In this document: positions 50,715-60,778 of the stretch, piece by piece
Layout: the number at the start of each line of letters is the position of its first letter
How positions within the stretch are numbered: position 1 is the stretch's first letter
Source: Verrucomicrobia bacterium SCGC AAA164-E04
GTDB lineage: Bacteria > Verrucomicrobiota > Verrucomicrobiia > Limisphaerales > AAA164-E04
Assembly (NCBI GenBank): GCA_000383715.1
Contig: KB911838.1
Location: forward strand, 221,755 to 285,754
Reading direction: 5' to 3'
Length of the DNA: 64,000 nucleotides
Notes under the pieces: generated by a model
Told to the model about the DNA's origin: nothing
Seen by the model: only the letters and a program-made list of their open reading frames with translations
Database searches by the model: none
Position numbers and translations under genes: made by a program

Positions 50715-51350
50715 AACAAGTGACTCCTTGCAAGACAGTGGCCAGAGTCATGCTTGCATTGGATAATGGTGGGCGATTTTTCAATTTGTTGACCGCGCTT
50801 GAGATGACGAAATTTCACAAAGCGAGGTTTCCAAAGCCGCTTGGATATCAGGGGGGGCAGATCAGTGCCTTGCTTTTTTCCAGTCAGTCATTGGAGGCTT
50901 ATCTGCCAAGGATCAAGCCTCGCTCATTGATCATCCGACGGGGAAAATGCGCGATCGATTGCGGTATTCATCTGTCGGAAACATTCCAACCTCTCAATTC
51001 AGGCGGAGTTTTGAACTCAATCTGCCGTTGATTATCGAGGGATATCCTGCTTTTACGGTAAATCGCAACCAGGTCACGAGATGGGTGATGGTGCCCATAA
51101 CGGCTAATAACACGACGGCAATGTTGATGATTCCGATCACTGAGCAATTTGATATCTACGAAGGTTTTTAACATGTGGACAAGACCCGGGCCGAGCGATG
51201 ATCACCGTGCTTACCAAGGTCAGGGGAGGGCAGTAAAGCTGGAGGGGGATCCTGTGGCTTTTGCTCTTACTGTCAAGGAAATGGAAGTCAAACGACTTCC
51301 GGAAATCAAAGGTCATCCATGTCGAGGCAGGTTATCATGCTCGTAAGATA
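50711..51350 (+). pseudogene. Frameshifted hypothetical gene following the ABC permease
   Basis: Frame 50711 reads MKQVTPCKTVARVMLALDNGGRFFNLLTALE; -1 frame continues DDEISQSEVSKAAWISGGADQCLAFFQSVIGGLSAKDQASLIDHPTGKMRDRLRYSSVGN...EQFDIYEGF*; a further frame continues FNMWTRPGPSDDHRAYQGQGRAVKLEGDPVAFALTVKE. Confidence 0.65.
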
Positions 51351-51445
51351 GACTGATTCATTTGTGGGGAATTTGAGCTGTTCTTCAAAACGTTCTCCAA
51401 ATATCGCTTGCACCAAGGTGTTCAACTCATCAAATTGTCATCAAC

Positions 51446-52033
51446 ATGATGCAATTGAATAAGGAATCAGAAGAATCAAAACCAGTTGTTCCCAATAAAG
51501 TATTTGAATCCCTGTCGAAACAGCGGACGATCACCCTCTTTGGTGAAATCAATCAGGATTTAGCCGAAAAGGTGACGCAGGCCCTCCTGTTTCTGGACCA
51601 CGAATCAAACGATCCCATCAAAGTGATCATCAATTCTCAGGGCGGACACGTCGAATCGGGGGACACGATCTTCGACATGATTCGTTTTGTGAAGTCCAGA
51701 GTTTATGTCATTGGCACGGGGTGGGTGGCCAGCGCAGGAGCTTTGATTTACGCTGCCCCCCCTAAGAAATATCGTTTGAGTCTGCCCAGCACTCGCTTCA
51801 TGTTACATCAGCCAATGGGCGGCGTAGGTGGTTCAGCTTCCGATGCTGAAATCGAAGCACGCGAAATCATCAAAATGCGGGAAAGGCTGAACCAGACTTT
51901 CGCAGATCAGACCGGACAGCCTATTGAAAAAATAAAACAGGATAGTGACCGCAATTTCTGGATGGATCCCAAGGAAGCCATGGACTACGGATTGGTAGGC
52001 AAAGTCATCAAGACCATAGGTGACTTGCCTTGA
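51446..52033 (+). CDS. clpP: ATP-dependent Clp protease proteolytic subunit
   Basis: DPIKVIINSQGGHVESGDTIFDMIRFVKSRVYVIGTGWVASAGALIYAA; FMLHQPMGG. Confidence 0.93.
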   Translation: MMQLNKESEESKPVVPNKVFESLSKQRTITLFGEINQDLAEKVTQALLFLDHESNDPIKVIINSQGGHVESGDTIFDMIRFVKSRVYVIGTGWVASAGALIYAAPPKKYRLSLPSTRFMLHQPMGGVGGSASDAEIEAREIIKMRERLNQTFADQTGQPIEKIKQDSDRNFWMDPKEAMDYGLVGKVIKTIGDLP

Positions 52034-52087
52034 CCCATCGTTCAGCGGAGTCTTCTTTTGCAATGGTTGCCTGAATAAAAGTTTGCT

Positions 52088-53614
52088 ATGACATGGATCT
52101 GGATCATTTTGGCATTCCTCGGATTGGTGCTTGTCTATGATTTATGTCAAAAGAAGCACGCCATTCTCAGAAACTTCCCGATCATTGGTCATTTTCGATA
52201 CATCCTCGAGGCGATTGGGCCGGAATTAAGACAATATATTGTCACCGACAACGATGAGGAGCGGCCCTTCACCCGGGACCAGCGCCGTTGGATTTATGCG
52301 ACATCCAAAAAACAGAACGAGTATTTTGGATTTGGTACTGATAATGATCTTGAACAAACACCCAATTATATTCTCATCAAGCATAGTTCGTTTCCTCTAA
52401 ACCGCCCCATCAATTCGCCCGATTACCCGATTCCCTGTGCCAAGGTGCTGGGGCAGCATCGCAATCGGAGGAGGGCATTTCGAATGCCTTCTGTCGTGAA
52501 TGCATCAGCCATGAGTTATGGCAGTCTGAGCGCAGCCGCTACAGAAGCAATCAACCGCGGTTGTGCATTGTCTGGCGCACTCCATAATACAGGGGAAGGC
52601 GGCGTTTCGAGGCACCATCAGCATGGTGCGGATTTAATTTGGCAGATTGGAACCGGCTATTTTGGGTGTCGAAATCGTGACGGGGGATTTGATCTTTCCG
52701 TTTTTCGCGACACTATTCAGAAATATCCGCAAATACGAGCCATTGAAATCAAGCTCAGTCAGGGGGCGAAAGCTGGTCTCGGAGGCATTGTGCCGGCTGA
52801 AAAAGTAACTAGTGAAATCGCGGCCATTCGTGGTATCGAACCTGGTAAATCCTGCTTCAGCCCTCCTTCTCACAGTGCCTTTTCGGATACTGATACGTTG
52901 CTTGACTATGCCGAATTACTGGCTGAAACCTCTGGCCTGCCTGTTGGTATCAAGTCGGCGGTTGGTCAGATGGAATTTTGGGAACAGCTTGCATTGAGGA
53001 TGTCGACGGACTCCCGGGGCCTTGATTTTGTGACCATCGATGGAGGCGAAGGTGGCACGGGGGCAGCTCCTCTGGTGTTTTCTGATCATGTGGCATTGCC
53101 TTTCAAGCAGGCTTTCAGTCGAGTCTATCTCAAGTTCGCAGAGCAAAACCTCACTGACAAAGTGGTTTTCCTTGGTTCGGGTAAGTTGGGCTTTCCTGAA
53201 TCGGCCATACTTGCCTTTGCTTTGGGCTGCGATGGGATTTCCGTCGGAAGAGAAGCCATGTTAGCCATCGGTTGTATTCAGGCTCAGCGTTGTCACACCG
53301 GGCATTGCCCTACTGGAGTAGCAACGCAGAATGCATGGCTTATGCATGGACTGGATCCAATGCAGAAATCCGCCCGTTTGGCCAATTATCTAAAGGTGCT
53401 GCGCAAGGAAATCATTCGAGTGTGTCATGCCGCAGGAGTAACCCATCCAACACTTATTGATTCGAGGCATGTTGAGCTCTCTGATGGCCAGTTGGGTGTT
53501 CGGACACTCGAGTCCATTTACGGATACTCTGCAGCTTTACGCCAGAGGGGGCCAGAATGGGCCGCATCCATCCAACAATTAATGGATGAGACACCTGTCA
53601 GGCATAAAGACTAA
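52088..53614 (+). CDS. FMN-binding glutamate synthase family protein
   Basis: VNASAMSYGSLSAAATEAINRGCALSGALHNTGEGGVSRHHQ; EIKLSQGAKAGLGG; GGEGGTGAAPLVFSDH; HTGHCPTGVATQN. Confidence 0.92.
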   Translation: MTWIWIILAFLGLVLVYDLCQKKHAILRNFPIIGHFRYILEAIGPELRQYIVTDNDEERPFTRDQRRWIYATSKKQNEYFGFGTDNDLEQTPNYILIKHSSFPLNRPINSPDYPIPCAKVLGQHRNRRRAFRMPSVVNASAMSYGSLSAAATEAINRGCALSGALHNTGEGGVSRHHQHGADLIWQIGTGYFGCRNRDGGFDLSVFRDTIQKYPQIRAIEIKLSQGAKAGLGGIVPAEKVTSEIAAIRGIEPGKSCFSPPSHSAFSDTDTLLDYAELLAETSGLPVGIKSAVGQMEFWEQLALRMSTDSRGLDFVTIDGGEGGTGAAPLVFSDHVALPFKQAFSRVYLKFAEQNLTDKVVFLGSGKLGFPESAILAFALGCDGISVGREAMLAIGCIQAQRCHTGHCPTGVATQNAWLMHGLDPMQKSARLANYLKVLRKEIIRVCHAAGVTHPTLIDSRHVELSDGQLGVRTLESIYGYSAALRQRGPEWAASIQQLMDETPVRHKD

Positions 53615-53638
53615 TCAACCAGAGCCTTGGCCAAATTT

Positions 53639-54619
53639 ATGAGTGATTCTATCCATGTGCAGCGTGCCGGAAACGTGTTCAGAACGGAACTGGAAGCTCT
53701 TGAGCATGTCGCCGGACTATTGGATAATGCTTTTCACCAAACGGTCGAATCCCTCGTGCAAACAATGGATTCCAGAGGTAAGGTGGTGATCATTGGTATT
53801 GGGAAATCAGGAAATATCGGGCGAAAAATTGCCGCTACCTTGACCAGCACGGGGACGACGAGTGTTTTGTTGGACAGCGTGGATGCACTGCACGGGGATC
53901 TTGGGGTTGTCAATGATGGTGATCTCCTTCTCATACTCAGCTATTCCGGGGAAACGGAAGAATTGCTGAACCTCTTACCTGCTCTGAAACGATTCAAAGT
54001 CAAACTGGTCGGTATGACGGGAATTCCCACCTCCACATTGGCGCGCTCGTGTGATCTGGTTCTGAACGTTGAAGTACCCAAGGAAGCTTGTCCTTTCAAT
54101 CTGGCGCCGACTTCCAGCACAACTGCAATGCTCGTCATGGGGGATGCCCTGGCCATGGCCACACTGGAGGCTCGCGGTTTTCGCAAGGAAGACTTTGCGA
54201 CTCGTCATCCTTCGGGAGCGATTGGTCGCGCCTTATTATTGAAAATCAAGGATGTGATGCGAACAGGCTCGCGTAATCCTGTGACCTCTTCGACCACATC
54301 GATCAAAGAGACACTTCTTGTGATGGGACAGGCCAAGGCGGGTTGTGTCAGTGTGGTGGATGCACTGGGTCAACTGGTTGGTATTTTTACTGATGGAGAC
54401 CTTCGGCGTTACCTGGCGCGGGATTTACATCCATTGGAAGCGTTCATTGGTGAAGTCATGTCTGCCGACCCTATCACGATTCAGGAAGAATCATTGGCAG
54501 TCGAGGCGTTGAATCTGTTTGACCAAGAACCTATTGACGATCTGATCGTCGTCAACAAAGACGGTGCGCCTGTGGGACTGATCGATACTCAGGACCTGCC
54601 CAAAATGAAGCTGATGTGA
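53639..54619 (+). CDS. KpsF/GutQ-type sugar-phosphate isomerase (arabinose-5-phosphate isomerase family) with CBS domains
   Basis: SIS domain GKVVIIGIGKSGNIGRKIAATLTSTGTTSVLL...SYSGETEELLNLLP; CBS pair DVMRTGSRNPV... and EVMSADPITIQEE. Confidence 0.93.
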   Translation: MSDSIHVQRAGNVFRTELEALEHVAGLLDNAFHQTVESLVQTMDSRGKVVIIGIGKSGNIGRKIAATLTSTGTTSVLLDSVDALHGDLGVVNDGDLLLILSYSGETEELLNLLPALKRFKVKLVGMTGIPTSTLARSCDLVLNVEVPKEACPFNLAPTSSTTAMLVMGDALAMATLEARGFRKEDFATRHPSGAIGRALLLKIKDVMRTGSRNPVTSSTTSIKETLLVMGQAKAGCVSVVDALGQLVGIFTDGDLRRYLARDLHPLEAFIGEVMSADPITIQEESLAVEALNLFDQEPIDDLIVVNKDGAPVGLIDTQDLPKMKLM

Positions 54620-54965
54620 GTGAATTTGGATGCTGTCATCCTCTTGCCAGACTACTTTATTTCTCGTTTCGAGTGTGGCTTGAATGATGGCTTCGGGACT
54701 ATGTTGGACTCCTCCAAGATTTGCTCATCGTAAGGTTTCAAGGTTCCTATGGAAGGTCTTCTAATTCAAAAAATTTACCTTAAGTCGTTGTGCATGATAT
54801 GTTAAAAATAAATTTTAGTGTGAGGTTTCATGTGGTTTCGTTGACGCTTGTCTTTTCTGGCAACAAATGGATTGCTGAGGAGTCAAGAAAGTTGAGGTAT
54901 TCAAATGATTTTCATTTCAAATCTCTGTAACCACATAGGTCCCCTATGCGTCTACTTTCCCTTGT

Positions 54966-55496
54966 ATGAACAATATTTTAAAGACAATGACATTTGTGGT
55001 CGCTCTGGCAGCAATCTCTCTCTCATCTAGCATAGATGTATCGGCCCAAGGCCGTGGTGAGCGAGGTGAGCGAGGTGAGCGTGGTGACCGCGGCGGTCGC
55101 GGGAATTTTGACTTTTCTGAAATGCGGGCCCGCATCATGGACTCAATCAAGGATCGTTTTGGTTTTTCCGACGCTGAGTTCAAAGCGATTCAACCTTTAA
55201 TTGAGGACATTCAAGAGAAACAGCGTGAAGCCCGAACTGGTGGGCGCAGTTTTGCGGGGTTTGGCGGTTTTGGTGGACGAAGCGGACGTGGTGGTGACCG
55301 TGATGCTGGTAACCCTGAAATGAGTGCACTTCAAAAGGCGATCGAGTCCGGAAACAATATCGAAGCCAAGCTCAGTGCCTTCCGCAAAGCGCGTGCCAAG
55401 AAGGAGGCGGTTCTCAAGAAATCACAGGAAACATTGAAGTCCGTTTTGACGATCAAGCAAGAAGCGGTTGCAGTCACCATCGGTTTGATTCCTTGA
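54966..55496 (+). CDS. Secreted Arg/Gly-rich hypothetical protein
   Basis: Signal peptide MNNILKTMTFVVALAAISLSSSIDVSAQ, then GRGERGERGERGDRGGRG. Confidence 0.7.
   Translation: MNNILKTMTFVVALAAISLSSSIDVSAQGRGERGERGERGDRGGRGNFDFSEMRARIMDSIKDRFGFSDAEFKAIQPLIEDIQEKQREARTGGRSFAGFGGFGGRSGRGGDRDAGNPEMSALQKAIESGNNIEAKLSAFRKARAKKEAVLKKSQETLKSVLTIKQEAVAVTIGLIP
55057..55092 (+). repeat. 9-bp tandem repeat (GGTGAGCGA, four units)
   Basis: GGTGAGCGA GGTGAGCGA GGTGAGCGT GGTGACCGC read directly. Confidence 0.95.
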
Positions 55497-55548
55497 TGGA
55501 TGACCAACCGCCAGAAATATTTCAAAAAGATACTCTATTAGGCTCGCC

Positions 55549-57219
55549 ATGAATGAGTTGTTAAATCAAATGGTTGAGTCCCGGCAGCTCTCCGCTTCTG
55601 ACGCCAAATGGCTTATGAAGCAAAAAGGCAGCGGGGCGGAGGGCTCCTATGAATCTGAGACTGAAATCCTCCAATGGCTGGCCGAGGAGTATTCGGTTTC
55701 TTTTTCTGACCTTGAGAACCTTGAAATCTCGAAGGAAGTTTTGGGTCTGTTCCCTGCCAGATTATTACTCAAGGAAGGCCTGCTCCCATTGAGTCGAGAA
55801 AACGGTTCGGTGGACATCGCCACCAGTCGACTCTTTGCCACCCAGGGCCTGGATACCTTGAAATCACTCACCGGACTCAAATTGAACCCGGTGCTGGCTC
55901 CTGCCGAAGCGATTCAAAGAGAAATCAAAAAACGCCTGGGGGTGGGGGCGGATACCATTGACTCATTGAAGGATGACAGTTCCTTTCAAGTTGTCGATGA
56001 GGAGAATTTCGAAGATAACGACCTGGAGAATGCGGCCGAAGATGCTTCGATCATCCGCTTCGTCAATCAGGTGCTCAGCGACGCCATTGATCTGCGAGCG
56101 ACCGATATTCACCTGGAACCCTTCGAGGATGAATTACAGATTCGATACCGCATCGATGGCATCCTTCAGGAAGTCCCAGTTCCTGCGGAGATCAAGCGCT
56201 TTCAACCCGCCATCGTTTCTCGAGTCAAAATCTTGAGTCATCTGAATATTGCCGAGAAACGCCTGCCACAAGACGGCCGCATCAAGCTCAAGGTCAGGCA
56301 AGGAGAAGTCGACGTGCGTGTTTCCATCATTCCTATGCTGCACGGTGAAGCGGTGGTCATGCGTTTGTTGCGCCAGGATGGTTCCATTCCAAGCTTAAGC
56401 CAGATTGGCATGGCTGATCGCGAGCTGGGAATTTTCAGGGAAATCCTTGGTATTCCGCATGGTATTTTTCTGGTGACAGGGCCTACGGGCAGCGGCAAGA
56501 CCACTACGCTCTACACCGCGTTGAACGAGATCAACGACATGGTGCGCAAGATCATCACGGTGGAAGACCCGGTCGAGTACCAGATCAAAGGCATCAATCA
56601 GATCCAGGTCTCTGAAAAATCAGGTCTCACCTTTGCCAAGGGCTTGCGAGCTATCCTGCGTCACGATCCTGATGTGGTGTTGATCGGTGAAATCCGCGAT
56701 GAGGAAACCGCTCGCATAGCGATTCAGGCTTCCTTGACCGGTCACCTTGTCTTTTCCACCTTGCACACCAACGATGCTCCAAGTGCCATGACACGTATGA
56801 TCGACATGGGGATCGAGCCCTATCTGGTTGCTAGTTCCCTGGAAGGAGTTCTGGCGCAGCGTTTGGTGCGGACTCTTTGTCATTCCTGCCGGATTGAAGA
56901 TCACTCTGAGCGGGTCAAGGCACTGCGTGAAACCCTCAAGCTCAATCCTGAATCAACGATTTACAAGGCAGTGGGCTGTCGGGATTGCCGTCAGACGGGC
57001 TATCATGGACGCAGGGCTGTTTTTGAGATGCTGGGCATCAGCTATCCGATTCGACAGCGTATTCTGCAGAACTGTTCCAGCGGTGAACTCAAGGAGCTGG
57101 CGCGCAAGGAAGGCATGAGGACCTTGAGTCAGGATGGGTGGCGTCTTGTGGAAGACGGCATGACAACACCTGATGAAATCATGCGTGTGACCAAGGACGA
57201 AGAGTTGTCAACTTTCTAG
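55549..57219 (+). CDS. gspE: Type II secretion/type IV pilus assembly ATPase GspE
   Basis: GPTGSGKTTTLYTAL (Walker A), ITVEDPVEYQIKGINQIQV, RAILRHDPDVVLIGEIRDEETARIAIQASLTGHLVFSTLHTNDA. Confidence 0.95.
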   Translation: MNELLNQMVESRQLSASDAKWLMKQKGSGAEGSYESETEILQWLAEEYSVSFSDLENLEISKEVLGLFPARLLLKEGLLPLSRENGSVDIATSRLFATQGLDTLKSLTGLKLNPVLAPAEAIQREIKKRLGVGADTIDSLKDDSSFQVVDEENFEDNDLENAAEDASIIRFVNQVLSDAIDLRATDIHLEPFEDELQIRYRIDGILQEVPVPAEIKRFQPAIVSRVKILSHLNIAEKRLPQDGRIKLKVRQGEVDVRVSIIPMLHGEAVVMRLLRQDGSIPSLSQIGMADRELGIFREILGIPHGIFLVTGPTGSGKTTTLYTALNEINDMVRKIITVEDPVEYQIKGINQIQVSEKSGLTFAKGLRAILRHDPDVVLIGEIRDEETARIAIQASLTGHLVFSTLHTNDAPSAMTRMIDMGIEPYLVASSLEGVLAQRLVRTLCHSCRIEDHSERVKALRETLKLNPESTIYKAVGCRDCRQTGYHGRRAVFEMLGISYPIRQRILQNCSSGELKELARKEGMRTLSQDGWRLVEDGMTTPDEIMRVTKDEELSTF

Positions 57220-57225
57220 GACCTC

Positions 57226-58461
57226 GTGGCTTTCTATCAATACAAAGCAATCAACGGCAATGGCACTGTTGCCAACGGTGACATCGAGGCTGGAGGACGT
57301 CAGGATGCCTTTCGCAAAATGGAGGCACTGGGTCTGAAGCCTATCAAGCTGATTGAAAAAGAAAGCAAATCAGCGGGCAAGCCATCCAGTGATGGATCCG
57401 TAATGCTCCCCTGGAAGTCCAGCAGGATTACTTTCAAAATGCTGGAGAACTTTACGCGCTTACTCTCCTCACTTCTTTCTGCAGGGGTTCCCTTGAGTCG
57501 AGCGTTGGTGATCCTTTACCGGGAGGCGGCCTCTCCGGCAGCAGGCGAGCGCTGGAAAGCCGTTCATGATCTGGTGGTGGATGGTATGTCACTGGCCAGT
57601 GCCATGGGGCGTTTTCCGGATACCTTTCCCAAAGTTTATGTCGCCATGGTAGAGGCCGGGGAGGCTGGTGGATTTCTCGATTTGGTGCTCAGTCAAATCG
57701 CTGACTTTCAGTCCAGAGACAAAGAACTCCGTGGTAAGGTGCTGTCCGCCATGATCTATCCGGTGGTACTGTTGTTTCTTGCCCTTGGCGTTCTTGTGTT
57801 CCTGATGGTATTTTTCATACCGCGCTTCAAGGTGTTGTTTGAAGGTTTTGATGCGGCACTGCCCTTATTAACCCAGGTCATTGTGACGACAAGCGAGTAT
57901 TGTCAAAGCTACGGATTATTCATGCTGATCGGTCTTGGGATCATGGGGATCGGCATCCGTAACTGGCTGGCAACGGATCAGGGTCGCAGGAAATTTGAAC
58001 AAAGCATGCTTAGTTTGCCAGTGATCGGCTCACTCAATGCCCAATTCGCCATGGCGCGATTTTGTCGGATGCTGGGCACTTTATTGAATGCAGGTGTGCC
58101 ACTGATCCACGGATTAAACGTGGCACGGCGTTCCATCGGAAATCAAATCCTTGTTGATGCGGTAACCGATTCCATTGAGCGCGTCAAAAAGGGTGAAACC
58201 CTTGCCAGAAGCCTTTCGGATTGTCGCGTTTTGTTTCATGGTTCCATCCTTGAAATGATCTCGGTGGCTGAAGAAAGTGGCCGGCTCGATCAAGAGCTCA
58301 TGCGCTTGGCTGCCACTACCGAGAAAGATCTGGATCAGCAATTGAAAACCGCTGTATCATTGATGGAACCCCTCATGCTGTTCTTGATTGCGGGCTTCAT
58401 AGGTACCATTTTTATCGGAATGGTGATTCCTATCTTCACCATCCAGGATTACATTAAGTAA
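57226..58461 (+). CDS. gspF: Type II secretion inner-membrane protein GspF (GTG start)
   Basis: FYQYKAINGNGTVANGDIEA; VAMVEAGEAGGFLDLVL; RMLGTLLNAGVPLIHGL; VAEESGRLDQELMRLA. Confidence 0.94.
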   Translation: MAFYQYKAINGNGTVANGDIEAGGRQDAFRKMEALGLKPIKLIEKESKSAGKPSSDGSVMLPWKSSRITFKMLENFTRLLSSLLSAGVPLSRALVILYREAASPAAGERWKAVHDLVVDGMSLASAMGRFPDTFPKVYVAMVEAGEAGGFLDLVLSQIADFQSRDKELRGKVLSAMIYPVVLLFLALGVLVFLMVFFIPRFKVLFEGFDAALPLLTQVIVTTSEYCQSYGLFMLIGLGIMGIGIRNWLATDQGRRKFEQSMLSLPVIGSLNAQFAMARFCRMLGTLLNAGVPLIHGLNVARRSIGNQILVDAVTDSIERVKKGETLARSLSDCRVLFHGSILEMISVAEESGRLDQELMRLAATTEKDLDQQLKTAVSLMEPLMLFLIAGFIGTIFIGMVIPIFTIQDYIK

Positions 58462-58483
58462 CTCACTTGAATTACATTGAATT

Positions 58484-58942
58484 ATGAAATTGAACATCGC
58501 ACAAAAAGGAAATGTAAGGTCTCGACGTCAGCAGGGATTTACCTTGGTGGAAATGCTGCTGGTGCTGGTGATCCTTGCTGCATTGGCGGCTGTGGTCGTC
58601 CCTAAATTTGCCGGACGATCCCAACAGGCAAAAGAAACTTCAGCTCGAAGTCAGATCGCCAATCTGGAGATTGCTCTGGATATGTTCGAAACTGATAATG
58701 GATATTACCCAAGTGGCAATGACGGATTGAATGAATTGGTCAATCAACCAAACAATGCGACCAGCTGGCAGGGGCCCTACCTGAAAAAGGGAGTTCCTGT
58801 TGATCCATGGGGCAACAAGTATACTTATGAGTATCCAGGCAAACAAAATAACGGTGGATACGATATCATGTCGATGGGCCCTGATGGTCGCGTAGGAGGT
58901 TCGGATGACATCATCAACTGGGATGTCGGCAATGCGAACTAG
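58484..58942 (+). CDS. gspG: Type II secretion major pseudopilin GspG
   Basis: QQGFTLVEMLLVLVILAALAAVVVPKFAGR...DNGYYPSGNDGLNELVNQP...GPYLKKGVPVDPWGNKYTYEYPG. Confidence 0.95.
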   Translation: MKLNIAQKGNVRSRRQQGFTLVEMLLVLVILAALAAVVVPKFAGRSQQAKETSARSQIANLEIALDMFETDNGYYPSGNDGLNELVNQPNNATSWQGPYLKKGVPVDPWGNKYTYEYPGKQNNGGYDIMSMGPDGRVGGSDDIINWDVGNAN

Positions 58943-59069
58943 GTAGCACGACTTTGCCTGATGGTCGGACTGTAGCGGTTTTGACCCATCTCCCTGCTTG
59001 CAGTTAAACCAGTTTCATCTCTGCATGATCATTCAACCGCCATACCTTTGCGCTTCAAGCGTAAGCGTG

Positions 59070-59627
59070 ATGCCACTCCCCAGAAAGCGTTCTCTTCGAG
59101 GATTCACATTGGTCGAGCTCATCATGGTGATGGTTGTGCTTGCTGGGGTGATGGCCATTGCGGCCCCATCCCTGAACAAATTTTTTCGGAATTCCGCACT
59201 CAACGACGAGGCTCGAAGGATTGTTGGCTTAATTGAGATGGCTCGACATGAAGCTATCTCCACCGGGTACCCCATGCAGGTCTGGTTTGACCTGGAGAAC
59301 CAATGGTTTGGCATGCGCGAGCTTTCTGGTATGGGTAACCAGCCAGATAATCCAACTGGCGGGAAAGTTCAAAGAGGGAAGTATGTCTACCAATTAAATA
59401 CCCATCTGGAAATCGAACTGGATACATCCACCATGGTAAGTCAGGCATTTCCCAGCATCGTTTATTTTCCAGATGGACAGCTGGAAACGTCCAGTCTGTC
59501 CGGATTCTATCTGAAGAACAAGAAGCAGGAAAATCAGCGATTGCAGATCGTAAGGAGTCCCAGCTGGCTGCGTTACGAAATTAGAAAAAATGATGAAATG
59601 CTCCTTATCCAGAACGAAACTCTCTAG
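59070..59627 (+). CDS. gspH: Minor pseudopilin, GspH-like
   Basis: RGFTLVELIMVMVVLAGVMAIAAPSLNKFF; position after gspG. Confidence 0.8.
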   Translation: MPLPRKRSLRGFTLVELIMVMVVLAGVMAIAAPSLNKFFRNSALNDEARRIVGLIEMARHEAISTGYPMQVWFDLENQWFGMRELSGMGNQPDNPTGGKVQRGKYVYQLNTHLEIELDTSTMVSQAFPSIVYFPDGQLETSSLSGFYLKNKKQENQRLQIVRSPSWLRYEIRKNDEMLLIQNETL

Positions 59628-60000
59628 AGGAGCCCGATCTCAACAAGGTTTTACCTTTGCTGAGGTCCTCGCTGCGTTGGTCTTCATGGCAATCCTGCTC
59701 CCTGTGGTGATGCAGGGCCTGATGCTTGCCAACCGAGCCTCGGTGATTGCAGAACGAAAGCGCACAGCGGTTCACCTGGGGAACAGCCTTCTCACTGAAC
59801 TGGTGGCTACTGACCAGTGGCAATATGCTGGCAGCAGTGGGAATTTCAGCCCGACTCATGAACAATACGAATGGCAACTGGTGCAGGCAGGCTGGCCTTT
59901 GGATGACATGGAGCAGTTGACTCTAATCGTTTCTTACCCTGTTCAGGGGCAACGGCATCAGATCAATCTTACCACACTCGTTGCGGACGATTCCCTGTGA
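59590..60000 (+). CDS. gspI: Minor pseudopilin, GspI-like
   Basis: QQGFTFAEVLAALVFMAILLPVVMQG; position in operon. Confidence 0.78.
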   Translation: MMKCSLSRTKLSRGARSQQGFTFAEVLAALVFMAILLPVVMQGLMLANRASVIAERKRTAVHLGNSLLTELVATDQWQYAGSSGNFSPTHEQYEWQLVQAGWPLDDMEQLTLIVSYPVQGQRHQINLTTLVADDSL

Positions 60001-60755
60001 AAATGAAAGTTTCTTTTTCAACGCGGAATGCGCGGATGACAATGGGGTTCACGCTGCTGGAAATCCTCGTGGCCAGCGTGGCATTTGCCATGATTGTGCT
60101 GGTGATCAAAGTCACTCTTCTGGAATCACTCGAACTACGTGAGCGGAGTCAGACGCGCATGGACAAACTCAATTCCCAGATGCGTGTCGTGGAAGTGATG
60201 GAAAAGGATTTAAGGCAGTGTTTGTTGACGGAAAGCATTTTCGCTTCCGAGTTCAGAGGGGACACTCTGGGCGGAGGCGTATCTCGCACAGATCAGTTGG
60301 AGTTCTACACCTTGTCGGGCATCACAATCACGAATCAACCTTGGGGGAGCCTTCAAAAGGTGCGCTATTATCTTGAACAACCCTTGAATGAAGGGAGAAC
60401 AGAATTGTCCGAAGGCTTGTCCTTATACCGGGAAGTAACGAGAAATCTGAACCCTTCAGTGCCGGGTGTGATCCTGCCTCAGGCCATTGCGAATCGTGTG
60501 AGCTCACTCTCATTTCAATATTATGATGGCGAATATTGGCAGGAGAACTGGGATTCTACCGTGGATGAGACCAAGCTACCCGTCGCTGTGCGTGTCCGTA
60601 TTGAATTCCTTCGCGATAAAACCCAATCCGAAAACCGATCCAGAAGTTCAAGCGAGGAAGCCTTGCCATCGGTGCAATCCACGATCGCATTGATGTCGAT
60701 TCCCCAAATTGAGGAAGAAGAAGCGGACGGTGAATCCCCGGAAGATGATATTTAA
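59997..60755 (+). CDS. gspJ: Minor pseudopilin, GspJ-like
   Basis: MGFTLLEILVASVAFAMIVLVIKVTLLES...VVEVMEKDLRQCLL. Confidence 0.82.
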   Translation: MKMKVSFSTRNARMTMGFTLLEILVASVAFAMIVLVIKVTLLESLELRERSQTRMDKLNSQMRVVEVMEKDLRQCLLTESIFASEFRGDTLGGGVSRTDQLEFYTLSGITITNQPWGSLQKVRYYLEQPLNEGRTELSEGLSLYREVTRNLNPSVPGVILPQAIANRVSSLSFQYYDGEYWQENWDSTVDETKLPVAVRVRIEFLRDKTQSENRSRSSSEEALPSVQSTIALMSIPQIEEEEADGESPEDDI

Positions 60756-60778
60756 ACCCTGATTTCAATGGACTCGCC

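Noticed and set aside
50790-50815. Programmed -1 frameshift or Sec UGA (GCGCTTGAGATGAC)
   Set aside because: No slippery heptamer at the junction and further frame changes downstream; gene decay or sequence error is simpler
55057-55092. Short tandem repeats as CRISPR-like
   Set aside because: Units are 9 bp with no spacers; coding repeats in an RG-rich protein
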